Both the position numbers and the translations under genes were made by a program. A stretch of 64,000 nucleotides of DNA from an uncultured Thermoanaerobaculia bacterium (GTDB lineage Bacteria > Acidobacteriota > Thermoanaerobaculia > Multivoradales > Multivoraceae), in contig CATOTG010000007.1 of assembly GCA_951813015.1 (NCBI GenBank), positions 248,001-312,000 of the forward strand, written 5' to 3'. Position 1 is the stretch's first letter. Each line of letters starts with the position of its first letter. Of the stretch, positions 34,725-44,785 are shown in pieces. Under the pieces are notes generated by a model. The model was not told the origin of the DNA. It saw only the letters and a program-made list of their open reading frames with translations, and did not search any database.

Positions 34725-35596
34725 TCCTGGTGGATACGTCAGTCTGGATCGACCACATGCACCGGCCGATCCCGTCGCTCAGCACGCACCTCGAAGAGCG
34801 CAACGTTCTGTGCCACGAAATGGTGATCGGAGAACTCGCCTTGGGCAATACTTCCGGCGTTCAGCAAGCCAGGAAGGCTGGCCGGATCACCTTCTCGTCG
34901 CTTGAGCCGTGGCCCGGCGACCTCGTCTGCGCCGAAGGCCGCTACGTCGACGGCGACGGCAAGGAGCAGAGCGCCGGCGTCTTCATCGGTCCGGAGTTCG
35001 GCACCGTCTCCCGCCCGGATCTGGTGAGCGCCACCCGCGAAGCCGCGGACGCCGGCTTCGGCGCCCTCATCGCCTGCGCTTTCAACTTCGAAGCCCACGC
35101 CACCGAGTTCACGAAGCTCGGCCGCGTCCCTGTCCTCAAGGCCCGCATGAACGCCGACCTGCACATGGCCGAAGACCTCAAGAAGACAAACACCGCCAAC
35201 CTCTTCGTGATCTTCGGCGAGCCCGATATCGACATCGAACCCGCCAACGGCAGCAACGGCGAGTCCGACTGGCTACAGGTCAAGATCAACGGCGTCGACG
35301 TCTTCGACCCCTCCGCCGGTGAAGTCCGCAGCGACGGGCCCAAAGGCATCGCCTGCTGGTTCGTCGACACCGACTACAACGAAGAGAGCTTCTTCGTCCG
35401 CCAAGCCTACTTCCTGGGCGCCGGCGACCCTTACAAGTCCCTCAGGACCACCCTGAAGGCCGAGATCGACCCCGACGCCTGGGCCACTCTGCACAGCGAC
35501 ACCTCCCGCCCCTTCCCCAAACCAACGACCGGCCGCATCGCCGTCAAGGTCATCAACCACCTGGGCGACGAGGTAATGAAGGTCTTCGGAGTTTGA
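34721..35596 (+). CDS. Chimera: VapC N-terminus fused to C-terminal domain of a type III-like DNA methyltransferase
   Basis: 291 residues. Residues 1-45 are the front of a VapC toxin (ILVDTSVWIDH, 'LCHEMVIGELALGN'), with the first Asp and the central Glu. From about residue 60 the chain is the C-terminal domain of a Mod-type adenine methyltransferase: 'VPVLKARMNADLHMAEDLKK', 'WFVDTDYNEESFFVRQAYF', and the ending GRIAVKVINHLGDEVMKVFGV. The catalytic methylase motifs (NPP/DPPY, SAM site) are absent and the toxin lacks its distal acidic residues. The start overlaps the restriction gene stop (ATGA). The open frame is intact across the junction, so a fusion protein could be made. Likely a deletion product with neither original activity. 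Confidence 0.8.
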   Translation: MILVDTSVWIDHMHRPIPSLSTHLEERNVLCHEMVIGELALGNTSGVQQARKAGRITFSSLEPWPGDLVCAEGRYVDGDGKEQSAGVFIGPEFGTVSRPDLVSATREAADAGFGALIACAFNFEAHATEFTKLGRVPVLKARMNADLHMAEDLKKTNTANLFVIFGEPDIDIEPANGSNGESDWLQVKINGVDVFDPSAGEVRSDGPKGIACWFVDTDYNEESFFVRQAYFLGAGDPYKSLRTTLKAEIDPDAWATLHSDTSRPFPKPTTGRIAVKVINHLGDEVMKVFGV

Positions 35597-35831
35597 ACCG
35601 GCGGCGTTGAACATGCCAGGACTCAATCAGCTGCCGCACGATGTCGAGGTCGCCGAGGTTCCCAACCGCCCGGATCAAGTCGACCTCTTTCCCCTTAGCA
35701 CCAATGGCGTTGAAGTCGTCAGCGGGTACTTGGGTTGCGACGCTTCCGTGAATACTCCGGCGCGTATGGCCCGCGAGCGATACAGGACTACCCCGGGAAT
35801 CGTGAAGGTAGATTCCGTTCACTGGGTTGTC

Positions 35832-37278
35832 ATGCGGTGGCCGGCCCTGCTCGCGCTTCTGCTGTTTCTCCCGGGCTGCGGCGCCGGCCCTGAGCCGTCG
35901 CCCGACCCTGTCCCCGAACCGCCGCGACGGGTGTTCCTGATCACGGTCGACACGCTGCGCGCCGACCACCTCGGCTGGCACGGCTACCCGCGGGACACCA
36001 GTCCTCGCCTCGACGAATGGGTCCAGCGAGGCGTCGTCTTCGACCGGGCCATCGTGCAGTGGCCGAAGACCGGGCCGTCCTTCGCCTCGATGTTCACGAG
36101 CCTCTATCCGCACACAACGGGACTGATCAACCGGGCCGCGCAGACTATTCCCGACGACCGCCTGGCGCTGCCGGGCTGGTTCCAGGAACGCGGTTTCACG
36201 ACGGCGGCCGTGATCTCGAACCCGGTGCTGAGCCGGGAACTCGGCTGGGGCCGCGGTTTCGATCGTTACGAGCAGACCTGGGTCGACGAGGCGACCCTCG
36301 ACGCGATCGACGAACTCCCGGTCGAGGAGCGGCCGATGGCGTTCCGGCGCCACGTCTGGTCCGACCGCGTGAACGAACTCGCCCGGCCCCTCCTCGCCTC
36401 GCTGGCCTCCGAGGAGCGCCTGTTCGTCTGGCTGCACTACACGGACCCGCACGCCCCGTACCTGCTTCAGCCCGGAACCGGGAACCCGTTTCTGGGCGAC
36501 GAGCACTATGTCGCCGACGAACTCGTCGACCTGACGGGCGCCGAGGGCCGGGCGATAGGCGCCCAGCGGGAACTCCGGTACTACGTGGCCCAGTACGACG
36601 CGAACGTTCTGGTCACCGACCGGGCGATCGGCGCCATCCTGGACGAAATCTCCCGCCTCGGCCTGGACGACGGCGGCCTGTTCGTCCTGACCTCCGACCA
36701 CGGCGAGGAACTCGCCGAGCACGGCGTCTTGTTCGAGCACGGTCCCGTGCCTTACAACAGCAGCGTCCACGTGCCCCTGGTCCTGGTGGGCGAGCCCTGG
36801 ATCGCGGCCGGCGCTCGCGTACCGGAGCCGGTGGAGCTGCTCGGCCTGTTTCCCACTCTGGTCGAACTGCTCGGAGAACCGCTGCCCGAGGGCTTCGAAG
36901 GCCGCAGCTGGCTGCCCGCACTGCGCGAAGCGGCGCCGACCGGCGAAGCCGCAGCCGGCGCCGACCCTGGCGCCGACGCGGATCCGGTCGCCTTCGCCGA
37001 TGCCGGCGCCTACCAGCGACACCTGCGCAGCATCCAGGACGGCGAGTGGCAGCTCGTCCTGCGCCCCGCCGAACCGCGACCGCGAGAAGGCGACCCTCGA
37101 GCTCTACCACCTGCCGTCCGATCCCTTGCAACTTCGGAACGTGGCTTCCGAGTTCCCGGACGTCAGGGACCGCCTGGGGCGCCAGCTCAGCAGGTGGATT
37201 CGCGACGCGCCGCGGAACGTGACGCCGCACACCGAGGCCGCGCGCAAGGCGCTCGAGGCGATGGGCTACCTGGAGTGA
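35832..37278 (+). CDS. Lipoprotein sulfatase / alkaline-phosphatase superfamily protein; one frameshift
   Basis: About 482 residues when read with one frameshift near 37066-37080. ATG at 35832 gives a lipobox signal (LLALLLFLPGCG). 'RVFLITVDTLRADHLGWHGY' is the metal-binding opening, and FASMFTSLYPHTTGL carries Ser/Thr at the nucleophile position rather than the CxPSR sulfatase Cys. 'LFVLTSDHGEELAEHGVLFE' has the second metal site. The true C-terminus, in the next frame, is 'ATLELYHLPSDPLQLRNVAS' ending EAMGYLE. Lacking the formylglycine Cys, it may be a phosphoethanolamine- or phosphoglycerol-type transferase or phosphodiesterase. Bases 35597-35831 upstream show no supportable gene. Confidence 0.8.
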
Positions 37279-38168
37279 CCGGCGGCAGGTCCTTCGCGAT
37301 CGAGCAGGTCAGCGTCGTCATCCCGTGCCTGAACGCCGCGACAACCCTGGGAGCGCAGCTTGAAGCGCTGAGCCGGCAGACCTGGCAGGGCGAGACCGAG
37401 GTCCTGGTAGGCGACAACGGTTCGACCGACGGGTCCGTGGAACTCGTCGAGTCCTGGCGCGACCGGCTGCCCGGACTTCGCATCCTGCCCGCGGCGGATC
37501 GCAGCGGTCCCGCTCATGCGAAGAACGTCGCCGCCGCCGCCGCGACCGGCGACGTGCTCCTGTTCTGCGACGCGGACGACGAGGTCGCGACCGGCTGGAT
37601 CGAAGGTCTGGTCCGCGAGTTGCGCAAACACGAGGCCGCGGCGAGCCGGCACGAGATCGACCGACTGAACGACGAGCAGGCACGCCGTCTGCACGGCGAC
37701 CCGGCCCAGCAGCACGGCCTGCCCAACTACACGAACCCGCCGTTCCTCGACCATGCCGGCGGCTGCGGACTGGGCGTCCGACGCCACGTGTTCGAAGCCT
37801 TGGGCGGTTTCGACGAGTCCTACGCCGCGCTGGAGGACACCGATTTCTGCTGGCGCCTTCAGCTCGCCGGCCACCGCCTCGTCTTCGCGCACGACGCGGT
37901 CGTTCACGTCCGCTTCCCGGCGACGCTGGCCGGCGCCTTCCGCCAGGCAGCGCGTTACGGCCGCTACAACGTCTACATCTACACGCGCTACCGGTCGCGC
38001 GGCATGCCGCGGCTGCCGATGCTCCCCGGCCTGTTGCGGCTCGGCTCGCTGGCCCTGCGCAGCCCGCAACTCCTGTCGCGGGTCGCCCGCGGCCGCTTCA
38101 TCTGGCTGGCTGGCTGGCGGCTGGGGCGCCTCTGGGGCTGCCTCCGCTACCGTACGCTCGCGTTCTAG
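37275..38168 (+). CDS. Glycosyltransferase family 2
   Basis: 297 residues from GTG at 37275, overlapping the sulfatase TGA (GTGA). 'QVSVVIPCLNAATTLGAQLE', VLVGDNGSTDGSVELVE and 'GDVLLFCDADDEVATGWIEG' give the GT-A nucleotide-sugar and DxD-like sites. GFDESYAALEDTDFCWRLQLAG is the acceptor/catalytic-base segment. The C-terminal 60 residues are amphipathic and membrane-associating. It converges on the restriction gene ending at 38206. Confidence 0.88.
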   Translation: MTGGRSFAIEQVSVVIPCLNAATTLGAQLEALSRQTWQGETEVLVGDNGSTDGSVELVESWRDRLPGLRILPAADRSGPAHAKNVAAAAATGDVLLFCDADDEVATGWIEGLVRELRKHEAAASRHEIDRLNDEQARRLHGDPAQQHGLPNYTNPPFLDHAGGCGLGVRRHVFEALGGFDESYAALEDTDFCWRLQLAGHRLVFAHDAVVHVRFPATLAGAFRQAARYGRYNVYIYTRYRSRGMPRLPMLPGLLRLGSLALRSPQLLSRVARGRFIWLAGWRLGRLWGCLRYRTLAF

Positions 38169-38205
38169 GCCGACAGCGACGAAAGGAGACCGGCGACGGT
38201 CGCGT

Positions 38206-41200
38206 TCAGATAGCAGCGCGACCTCGGGGCAGAGCCCGCGTCGCCGGGTCGAGGGGGTGGAGATCCGGCAGCCGATCTGTCGCCAGGGCCGCGAAGACAG
38301 TGCAGTTCGACGGCGCCGTGATCAGGATCGCCTGCGGGGAATGGCGCGCGTCTGCTGAGAGCCCTTGACTGTCGCCAGGTCGGGCAGGGTCGTCGTCGCG
38401 ATGCCCTGGAAGATCATGTTCGTTCCGCTGATGAGGATGGCCGCGATCGGCGTACTGCCGGGTCTGGCGTCCGGTTGCGCAGAGGTCGAGGAGGCCGGCC
38501 GCTGCGATGACTCCGAAGGGACGTTGCTGTGTCTGGTTGAAGAGGATCGCCTCCGTCCGAGAGAGTCGAAGGCTTCGGAGCGTGGGAACATCCGGGACAC
38601 CCTCTTGCCGGCGGAGAGGATGCGGTAGTCCTCGTAGAGCCAGCGCTTCGTGAAGGGCCGGTAGAGCACCTCGCGAATGCGGCGGGAGTCGAACTCGAGG
38701 GGCTCTCCCTTGGACAATGTGCTCTCGAGCCGGCCCGTCCACTTGATCGCGTGGAGCGAGGCACTGCTCGCAATGCGCTTGAACTCGTCGCTCTTCCTGT
38801 GTGGCCGACCGGCCTCCTGCCACTGTTCGAGCGCCCGGTTGAATTCGGCGATCAGCGCCTGCACGCGGTCGCAAAGGTCGAGAAAGGAGAACGAGTAGAC
38901 ATACGCGTCGAGGTTGGTCGCGAGCCCGAGGGCGTCCTCATGACTGACAGAGCCTGGGTCCGACTCGCTTACCGAAGAGGAGCACACCGGCGCCAGCCGC
39001 TTCCATGTCGGGTCGCCCGGGTTCACCCAGTCGTGACGCTCGTTCACTGCGATGTCCTGGAACCGGCCGGGCGCCAGGACGCTCGACAGCTCCTCCAGCC
39101 AGGCGAACTTCTGCTCCAGCGAGCAGCCGTCCGAAACCTCGGCATAGTGCAGCCGGCCAAACTCCCTCGTTCGCCGCTCCCGGTTCCGCACCAGCAGCGT
39201 GATCTGAACGCCGTTCTTCGACTCTTCAAACACCGTGGCGCCCTCGCGTTTCCGCTCAGCACCCCTTGTGGCGGCGTTGCCGCGCAGATTGACGACATGG
39301 ATGTCGGTGAACTCGTCTCGCAACGCTTTCCGCATTCCGGCGAGCGACGGCGCGTCGGCGAGGCTGTTCGGGTGCACGAAGCAGACAATCCCGTCGTCTT
39401 CGTCGAGGCGATCGGAGGCCCAGCGGAACGCCTTGACGAAGAGGTTGCCGGCCGCCTTGACGCCTGACCTGCTCCCGAGCGCCTTCAGCTCACGGACATA
39501 CGTTTCGCTTACCCGCGATGCGATCTCGGGGTACTCCGCGACAACCGATGCGTCGCCCGCAGCCTTCTTGCCGGCAGACCAGGGCGGATTCCCGACGATC
39601 ACCCGGATCCTCTGCTTCCTCTGCTCCTGCACCCGCCGCCCGGCTTCGTCCAGACCAGTCCAGCTGAACTGGAGCCCGGCTTGCTTCTCCGACATGAGAA
39701 AGGTGTCGGTCAGTACCATGCCGCCAAAAGGTTCATAGGCGCGGCCGGTCGTCCACACCGCACCGGACTCGCCGCCAGTGCCATCAGCATCGCGAGCCAG
39801 CTCCGTCTTCCGCTCGTGGCGGGCCTCCTCGATCTTGAGCGCCGCGATGTAGTACGCGAGCAGGACGATCTCGTTGGCGTGAAGCTCTCCCGGCGCCCGA
39901 AGGGCTGCGTGCATCTCGCCCGGCGCGCCCTTGCCGCCTTCCTCTGCGCGGCCGTACTTGCGCTCCAGGTCCTCCGACCGCACAAGGTACCTGCCGTTCG
40001 CGCCCTTCGCGGTGAGCAAGCGGTTCAGGAAAGTACCCGTGCCGGTGAACGGATCGAGCACGTGGACCCCCGGCGACGTCAACCCCTTGCCGAACTGGTC
40101 CCGGCACACCGCGTCCACCGAGCGCAGCATGAAGTCGACGATCTTCACCGGCGTGTAGACGATGCCGAGCGACTGGACGACCGCCGGCATCGCCGCCTTG
40201 AAGAAACTCTCGTAGATCTCTCGCAGCACGTCGAGCCGCTCGGCGCCGGAAGCAGCGCCTCGGAAGGCACGCTCCATCGAACGGTAGGCGCGGCTGAGCG
40301 GGCGCAGTTCCTCCTCGAACGTGTGGCCGTGATCCCGAAACACCTCGAGCAGCGAGCCGAGGGCGCGGGCCAGCGGGTTCTTGTCCACGAAACCCTCGAC
40401 AGTCACCACGTGATCAAAGATGGGAATCGTCACCACGTGCTGAGCCACCATCTCGGCTGCGGCTTCCGGCGTGATCTGCTGCTCACCGATCAGCCGCTGG
40501 AGATTCCGGTGGAAGCGCTCGAACGCCTCGCCGCTTTCGTCATGCTCCGACAGCAGCCGCGTCACCCGTTGTTCCACCTGCCTGCAAATGACCGCGGCGC
40601 GCTTGCCCCAGGTCGCGTAGAGGTGTCTGTCGCCGCAGTGGTCGAGCAGCATGGAGGCGAAGGAGTCTCCGAACTCGAACGGAATGTCGAGCTGCAGGCC
40701 GGGCTCCTCGTCGCCCGTTCGGTCGTCCCTGATTCTGTCCGTCAACAGCCGGACCTGGTCGATTCGCTTCGCGTTGAGCCAGTGGTCGATCCGCTCGTCA
40801 TGCGCCCGGAGGGCCCGCACGACCTCCCAAACCGGCTTGAAGTCGCCGTTCCTCAGCAGGCGCTGGGCTCGCTCCTCGGGCGTCCCGTCGCCGAACTCGT
40901 CGACCACGACGGGAATCACGATGTACCCCTGGTCCTTGCCGGGCGCCCGTCGCATCACCCGGCCCACCGCCTGGGTCACGTCGATGGGGCTCGACTTGCT
41001 CTCCAGGAAGACGACCGCATCGAGCGCCGGCACATCGACGCCCTCGGACAGGACGCGAACGTTCGTCAACACGCGGCAGGTCGTGCCCACGTGTTCGCCG
41101 CCCGCGGACTCCCGTTCCGAGGCGTCAGCCGCCGCATGGCGCCGCAAGCCGCCAAGCAGGGTCGTGCGTTCCACCGCGGGCGTATTCGCATCCAGGTGGT

Positions 41201-42965
41201 CGACCTCCATGCCGAGGAAGCTGCCGGACTCGTTCCGCGACCGGTGCCACTCCGCCACCCGTTCCCAGGCTGCGGCGACCTTCTTCGAGGTCTTGATCGT
41301 GCGGCAGAAGGCGATCGCCGAACGCGCCGGCGTACCCCATTCCGCACGGACCTCACCGGTTCGCCGCTTTCTCACCGTCCCCTCGGATTGCGGCGTCGCG
41401 AGTGCGTCCCAGCAACCTCCCAGCTTGACCACGCTCTCCGTGTCAACGGCGGTTCCGTCGAGAAACACGCCGGTCTTGCCGGCCACTGACTCGTAGTCGC
41501 CGCTGGAGCGGGCAATCACCAACACCTGATAGTCCGACAGCCAGCCACCGTCGATGGCATCGGCGAAGCTCATCCGGTAGAAGTCCTCGCCGTAGACCGC
41601 CGGATCGTCCATCGAGTAGCTGTCGGCATCGTCATACCGCACGCCCGCATCGAGGTCCCGGCGTTGCTTCGCCGTGAACACGCGCGGCGTGGCAGTCATG
41701 TAGAGGCGCCGGCGCGAAGGCAGGTGCTCGTCGTGATGAACCAGGTTGAACGGAGAGATGCCCCGGTAGCGCGACTTCGCCAGGCGCCGCTTCGCCGCCG
41801 CGGTTGCAGCAGCCTCGGAAAGGCCAGTCGTGCGGTGGGCTTCATCGGCAACGACCAGGTCGAAACGAAACCGAGTCGACTCCCCACCGGTACCCAGCGC
41901 TTCACCCAGTCGCACCAGCCCCTTTGCCACGACCGGGGTCGAGTGGTACGTCGAAAAGACGACACGCATCGTCCGTGGCGGCAACGGCTCGGCGAGCGTC
42001 TCCGCCAGGGACGACGCATCGGTCGTCACCGGCATCGCCAGCTCCGACAGGTCGCCGACCAACCCTCCATCGCCCAGGGTCTCCTTCTTCCCGACCGTGG
42101 TGTCGGAGCAGACAGCGAGATAGGAGTGTCGCAGGGACTGGTCACGCTGCCTCGACCATTCCCGCATCGTCTGCCCCATGAGTGCGATGGACGGAACCAG
42201 GCAGAGCACCGTGCCGCCATCGCCTACCGCCTCTTCGGCCGCGCGCAACGCGATGAACGACTTGCCGGTTCCGCAGGGGAGAACGAGCTTGCCGCGGTTG
42301 CTGGTCAGGAAACCCTTCCGCAAGGCTTGCAGGGCCTCCCGCTGGTAAGGCCTCAGGGCGTAGCGCTCGAACCGAATCTCGCCCGGCGAAAGGCGCCGAT
42401 CAACGAACTCGGTCCAGTCCGAAACCCAGTCGTCCATGTCCTTCGTGTGCAGGATCTCGCACCGGGGATCCGCCCGGTTGATCTTCTGCTGTCCCGTCTT
42501 CTGTATCCGCGAACTGTTCGTGACCAGAAGGCGCCCCGTGAAGTCGCCGGTACCGGATGCCGCGAGGAAGCTGTCGATTTCGCCGGTCGCTATCTGGCCG
42601 GTTGGTCTGTACTTGCACTGGATCGCGGTCAACCCACCGCCGTACTGCTCGGTGTGGCAAGCCACCAGGTCAATGCCATCGTCCGGTCCCCAGCGGTTCG
42701 GCCAGTCCTCCCAGAGCCAGACCTTCTCGAACCGATCGCCCCACTCGCCGGGATGAGCCAGAAGGGCTTCACGGACCAGATGTTCGAAACGGCGGCCGAC
42801 CGCACGCGACGATGGCGAGTCCCTACCCTGCCAAAGACGCAGCGCAGCGCTTCCGCCGTCTCCCGCGTCGGCTGGTCGATCCTTGAGAAGGTCCCGCTGC
42901 GGGTCCGCGACTGGGGATGTTTCCTTCTCGGCCAGGCGTGCCAACGCCTCCTCGATTCTCGCCAT
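38206..42965 (-). CDS. Single-chain (type ISP-like) restriction-modification enzyme; C-terminal frame shifts, C-terminal domain missing
   Basis: About 1580 residues. The Mrr-like nuclease core (GIDLVACH ... AIQCKY) is at about 93-118. The helicase has Walker A LPCGTGKSF (about 235), VADEAHRTTG (about 375), 'RRLYMTATPRVFTAKQ' and 'VTQAVGRVMRRAPGKDQG'. The methylase has VLDPFTGTGTFLNRLL (about 970) and VIVGNPPWSAGK (about 1125). Near the end, coding alternates between two frames: shift near 38555 into 'EAILFNQTQQRPFGVIAAAG', back near 38480 for 'ILISGTNMIFQGIATTTLPD', and out again near 38335 for 'AILITAPSNCTVFAALATDR', stopping at 38206. Relatives continue with a roughly 250-residue domain that is absent here but present upstream as 42996-43751. 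Confidence 0.85.
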
Positions 42966-42995
42966 GACGAACCTCCCTGTTCCGGCGCGCCGGTC

Positions 42996-43751
42996 TCAGC
43001 CCACTCCGCCGCGGGGACCGTCGAGCGCCGGCGGCAGACCCCTGATGATCTCCGCCGAACGGATGCCGATGTGGATCAGCCGCCTCAGGTGCCGAATCAA
43101 CTCGAACGGGTCACCGGCCCACGCATGCCAGCGATTCGGATCGTCTCGGATGCCAGACTTGCCATCCTGCTTGTGGCGAAGACTCTCGACCGCCCATTCC
43201 AGCGGCGACCGTCCGGACACCTGATACTCGAGCGCCTCGGCGGGAATGCCGACCAGGCGACAGCGGCTGTTGACGTGGAGCACCCAATCGTCGGACGGCC
43301 CGGCCGACCTGAGTTCCATCTTCCCCTCTATTCTGAGCGTGTCCTCAGCAGATTCCGGGGGGGGGGGGGGGGTGAGCGTCGAAACTGTAGTCGAACCCGC
43401 TTCGGTGTCCGTCTCAAGAAGCACATCCGCCTCAGGGCCGTCCTCGTAGCCGACGTGGAGGTCCATCAGCTCTCGGCCCGCACGGCGGAACGCGTCGAAA
43501 TCCGCTGCCAGCGGTACTCTGGGCAGACTCTTCCGCAGATCGTTACGGTACCGCTCACGCCAGTCAGGCGCATGCATCACGCCGTAGAGATACTCCCAGA
43601 TGGCGTCCCGGTCGATTGAGGGATCGCTGTACGCATCGCGGAACACGCCGAGACACCAATCTGTCACGTTGTCCCGTCCGGCGGACCCCGAGGTTTCCCC
43701 GCCGCCTCCGAACAGGGCGATCGTGCCGCCGTCAACCCGCGCCTCGTTCAC
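42996..43751 (-). CDS. Detached C-terminal domain of the type ISP-like restriction-modification enzyme
   Basis: 251 residues. 'DNVTDWCLGVFRDAYSDPSI', AIWEYLYGVMHAPDWRERY, 'LPRVPLAADFDAFRRAGREL' with MDLHVGYE, and 'PLEWAVESLRHKQDGKSGIR' with DDPNRWHAW are the hallmark segments that normally close single-chain helicase-methylase restriction enzymes (target-recognition side). Here they form their own ORF with an ATG at 43751, placed 30 bp upstream of the main gene. The linker PPPPP is encoded by a run of 16 C, which can slip. Could be a working separate subunit or the tail of a deleted tandem copy. Confidence 0.8.
   Translation of the reverse strand: MNEARVDGGTIALFGGGGETSGSAGRDNVTDWCLGVFRDAYSDPSIDRDAIWEYLYGVMHAPDWRERYRNDLRKSLPRVPLAADFDAFRRAGRELMDLHVGYEDGPEADVLLETDTEAGSTTVSTLTPPPPPESAEDTLRIEGKMELRSAGPSDDWVLHVNSRCRLVGIPAEALEYQVSGRSPLEWAVESLRHKQDGKSGIRDDPNRWHAWAGDPFELIRHLRRLIHIGIRSAEIIRGLPPALDGPRGGVG
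43357..43372. repeat. Homopolymer G16 tract (C16 in the coding strand)
   Basis: Sixteen consecutive G on the plus strand inside the 42996-43751 gene. At this length the frame is open. Loss or gain of one base would truncate the protein before the C-terminal half, so it is a candidate slipped-strand contingency tract. It is also the place most prone to sequencing error in the window. Confidence 0.9.
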
Positions 43752-43853
43752 TCAGTCTCCAGTCCGGGGTCGCCCAAAGCGGCCAGCGAGCACGTTCCAA
43801 GGATGGTCACAAGATGTTGCCATCGGCAGGTGAATCAGACGAACTCCCAGAGA

Positions 43854-44069
43854 CTACACCAGCCCGATCGGCTTGTCCGTCCGGATCCGGACCCACTCCG
43901 GACCCACACTCCGGGCGCCTCGCGCCGACCCCGGAAGCGTTCCCTGCGCGCGCCGGGTGAAGGGTGTGAACGTGGTCCCGGGCGGCAGGCCGGAAGCGCT
44001 GCGCACGTAGAATCCTGGGCCGTCAGTCGCAGCCGGAAACACGGTGTCGATCACACCGAACGAAGGCAC
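43854..44069 (-). pseudogene. Possible C-terminal fragment of an unknown exported protein
   Basis: A 71-codon frame from GTG at 44069 (FGVIDTVFPAATDGPGFYVR ... EWVRIRTDKPIGLV) has a protein-like composition and ends naturally. It has no start context and lies next to an insertion-sequence remnant. Not recognised. The rest of the 43752-44188 gap (about 440 bp) holds nothing else I can name. Confidence 0.3.
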
Positions 44070-44188
44070 CGTGAAGTTCGGTGGCCAAGGGTGAGGACGG
44101 GCCTGAGCGGCGGTGACGCGGGATACGCCGGGCCGCGGAGTTGGTGACCTCGGCCGCGGCTCGCATGACAGGCACAGGAGCAGAGAAG

Positions 44189-44785
44189 ATGACCAGGCGA
44201 ATCGTCGGCATCGACATCTCCAGGAACCACCTGGACGCCCACTGCCTGCCCGAGGGCAAGACGCGGCGATTCACCAATGACCGGCCCGGGTTCGAGGCGC
44301 TGATCGACTGGATGGGTTCCGGCCTCCACTGCGTGGCCTACCAACCCACCGGACCATGGCATCGCGACCTGGAGGAGGCCCTTCTGCGGGCTGGGACGCC
44401 GCTGGAACGAATCAACCCGGATCAGTTGCGGCTCTTCGCCCTGGTCCTGGGCAAGCAGGCCGAGGCCCAGGTGCTCGCCCGCATGGCGGAAACGCTCGAC
44501 GATCTGCGCCTGATGTCGGCCAGTTCCCAGGCGCAGCGCGACCTGATCGAGCTCCAGGCCGCACGCTACGTCTTGATCGACGAACGCACCGCCACCCTGA
44601 ACGAAGGCACGCAGCTGCGCCTTTCGCTGCTCAAGAAGTTGAACCGCAGCCGTCTCCGGCAGATCGAGCAGGATCTCAGGCGCGTCAACACCGAGATCAG
44701 GAAGCTGCTCGAGAGCGACTTCCCCGATCGCGGGTCCGAACCCTCCTGGTGGAACCCGCCCCGAATCGGGACGCCGCCGCGATGA
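44189..44785 (+). mobile_element. IS110-family transposase, N-terminal half only
   Basis: From ATG 44189 (ribosome site ACAGGAG about 13 bases upstream): 'RRIVGIDISRNHLDAHCLPE' is the first DEDD catalytic Asp region. It is followed by LIDWMGSGLHCVAYQPTGPW with the Glu/Asp-type position altered (YQPTG), 'LERINPDQLRLFALVLGKQA' and the coiled helical part. The homology stops near residue 180 (LLESDFPD). The C-terminal Tnp_20 serine domain is absent, replaced by about 17 foreign codons. The stop overlaps the flippase ATG. Not able to transpose. Confidence 0.85.

Noticed and set aside
35597..35831. Possible small gene between the chimera and the sulfatase, with a minus-strand segment resembling 'VDLIRAVGNLGDLDIVRQL'
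   Set aside because: No start, no clear end and no family I can name; kept only as a note.
35607..37266. One 853-residue protein joining sulfatase and glycosyltransferase
   Set aside because: The continuous frame arises because of the frameshift near 37070; the sulfatase tail ending EAMGYLE is in the next frame, and the glycosyltransferase has its own GTG start at 37275.
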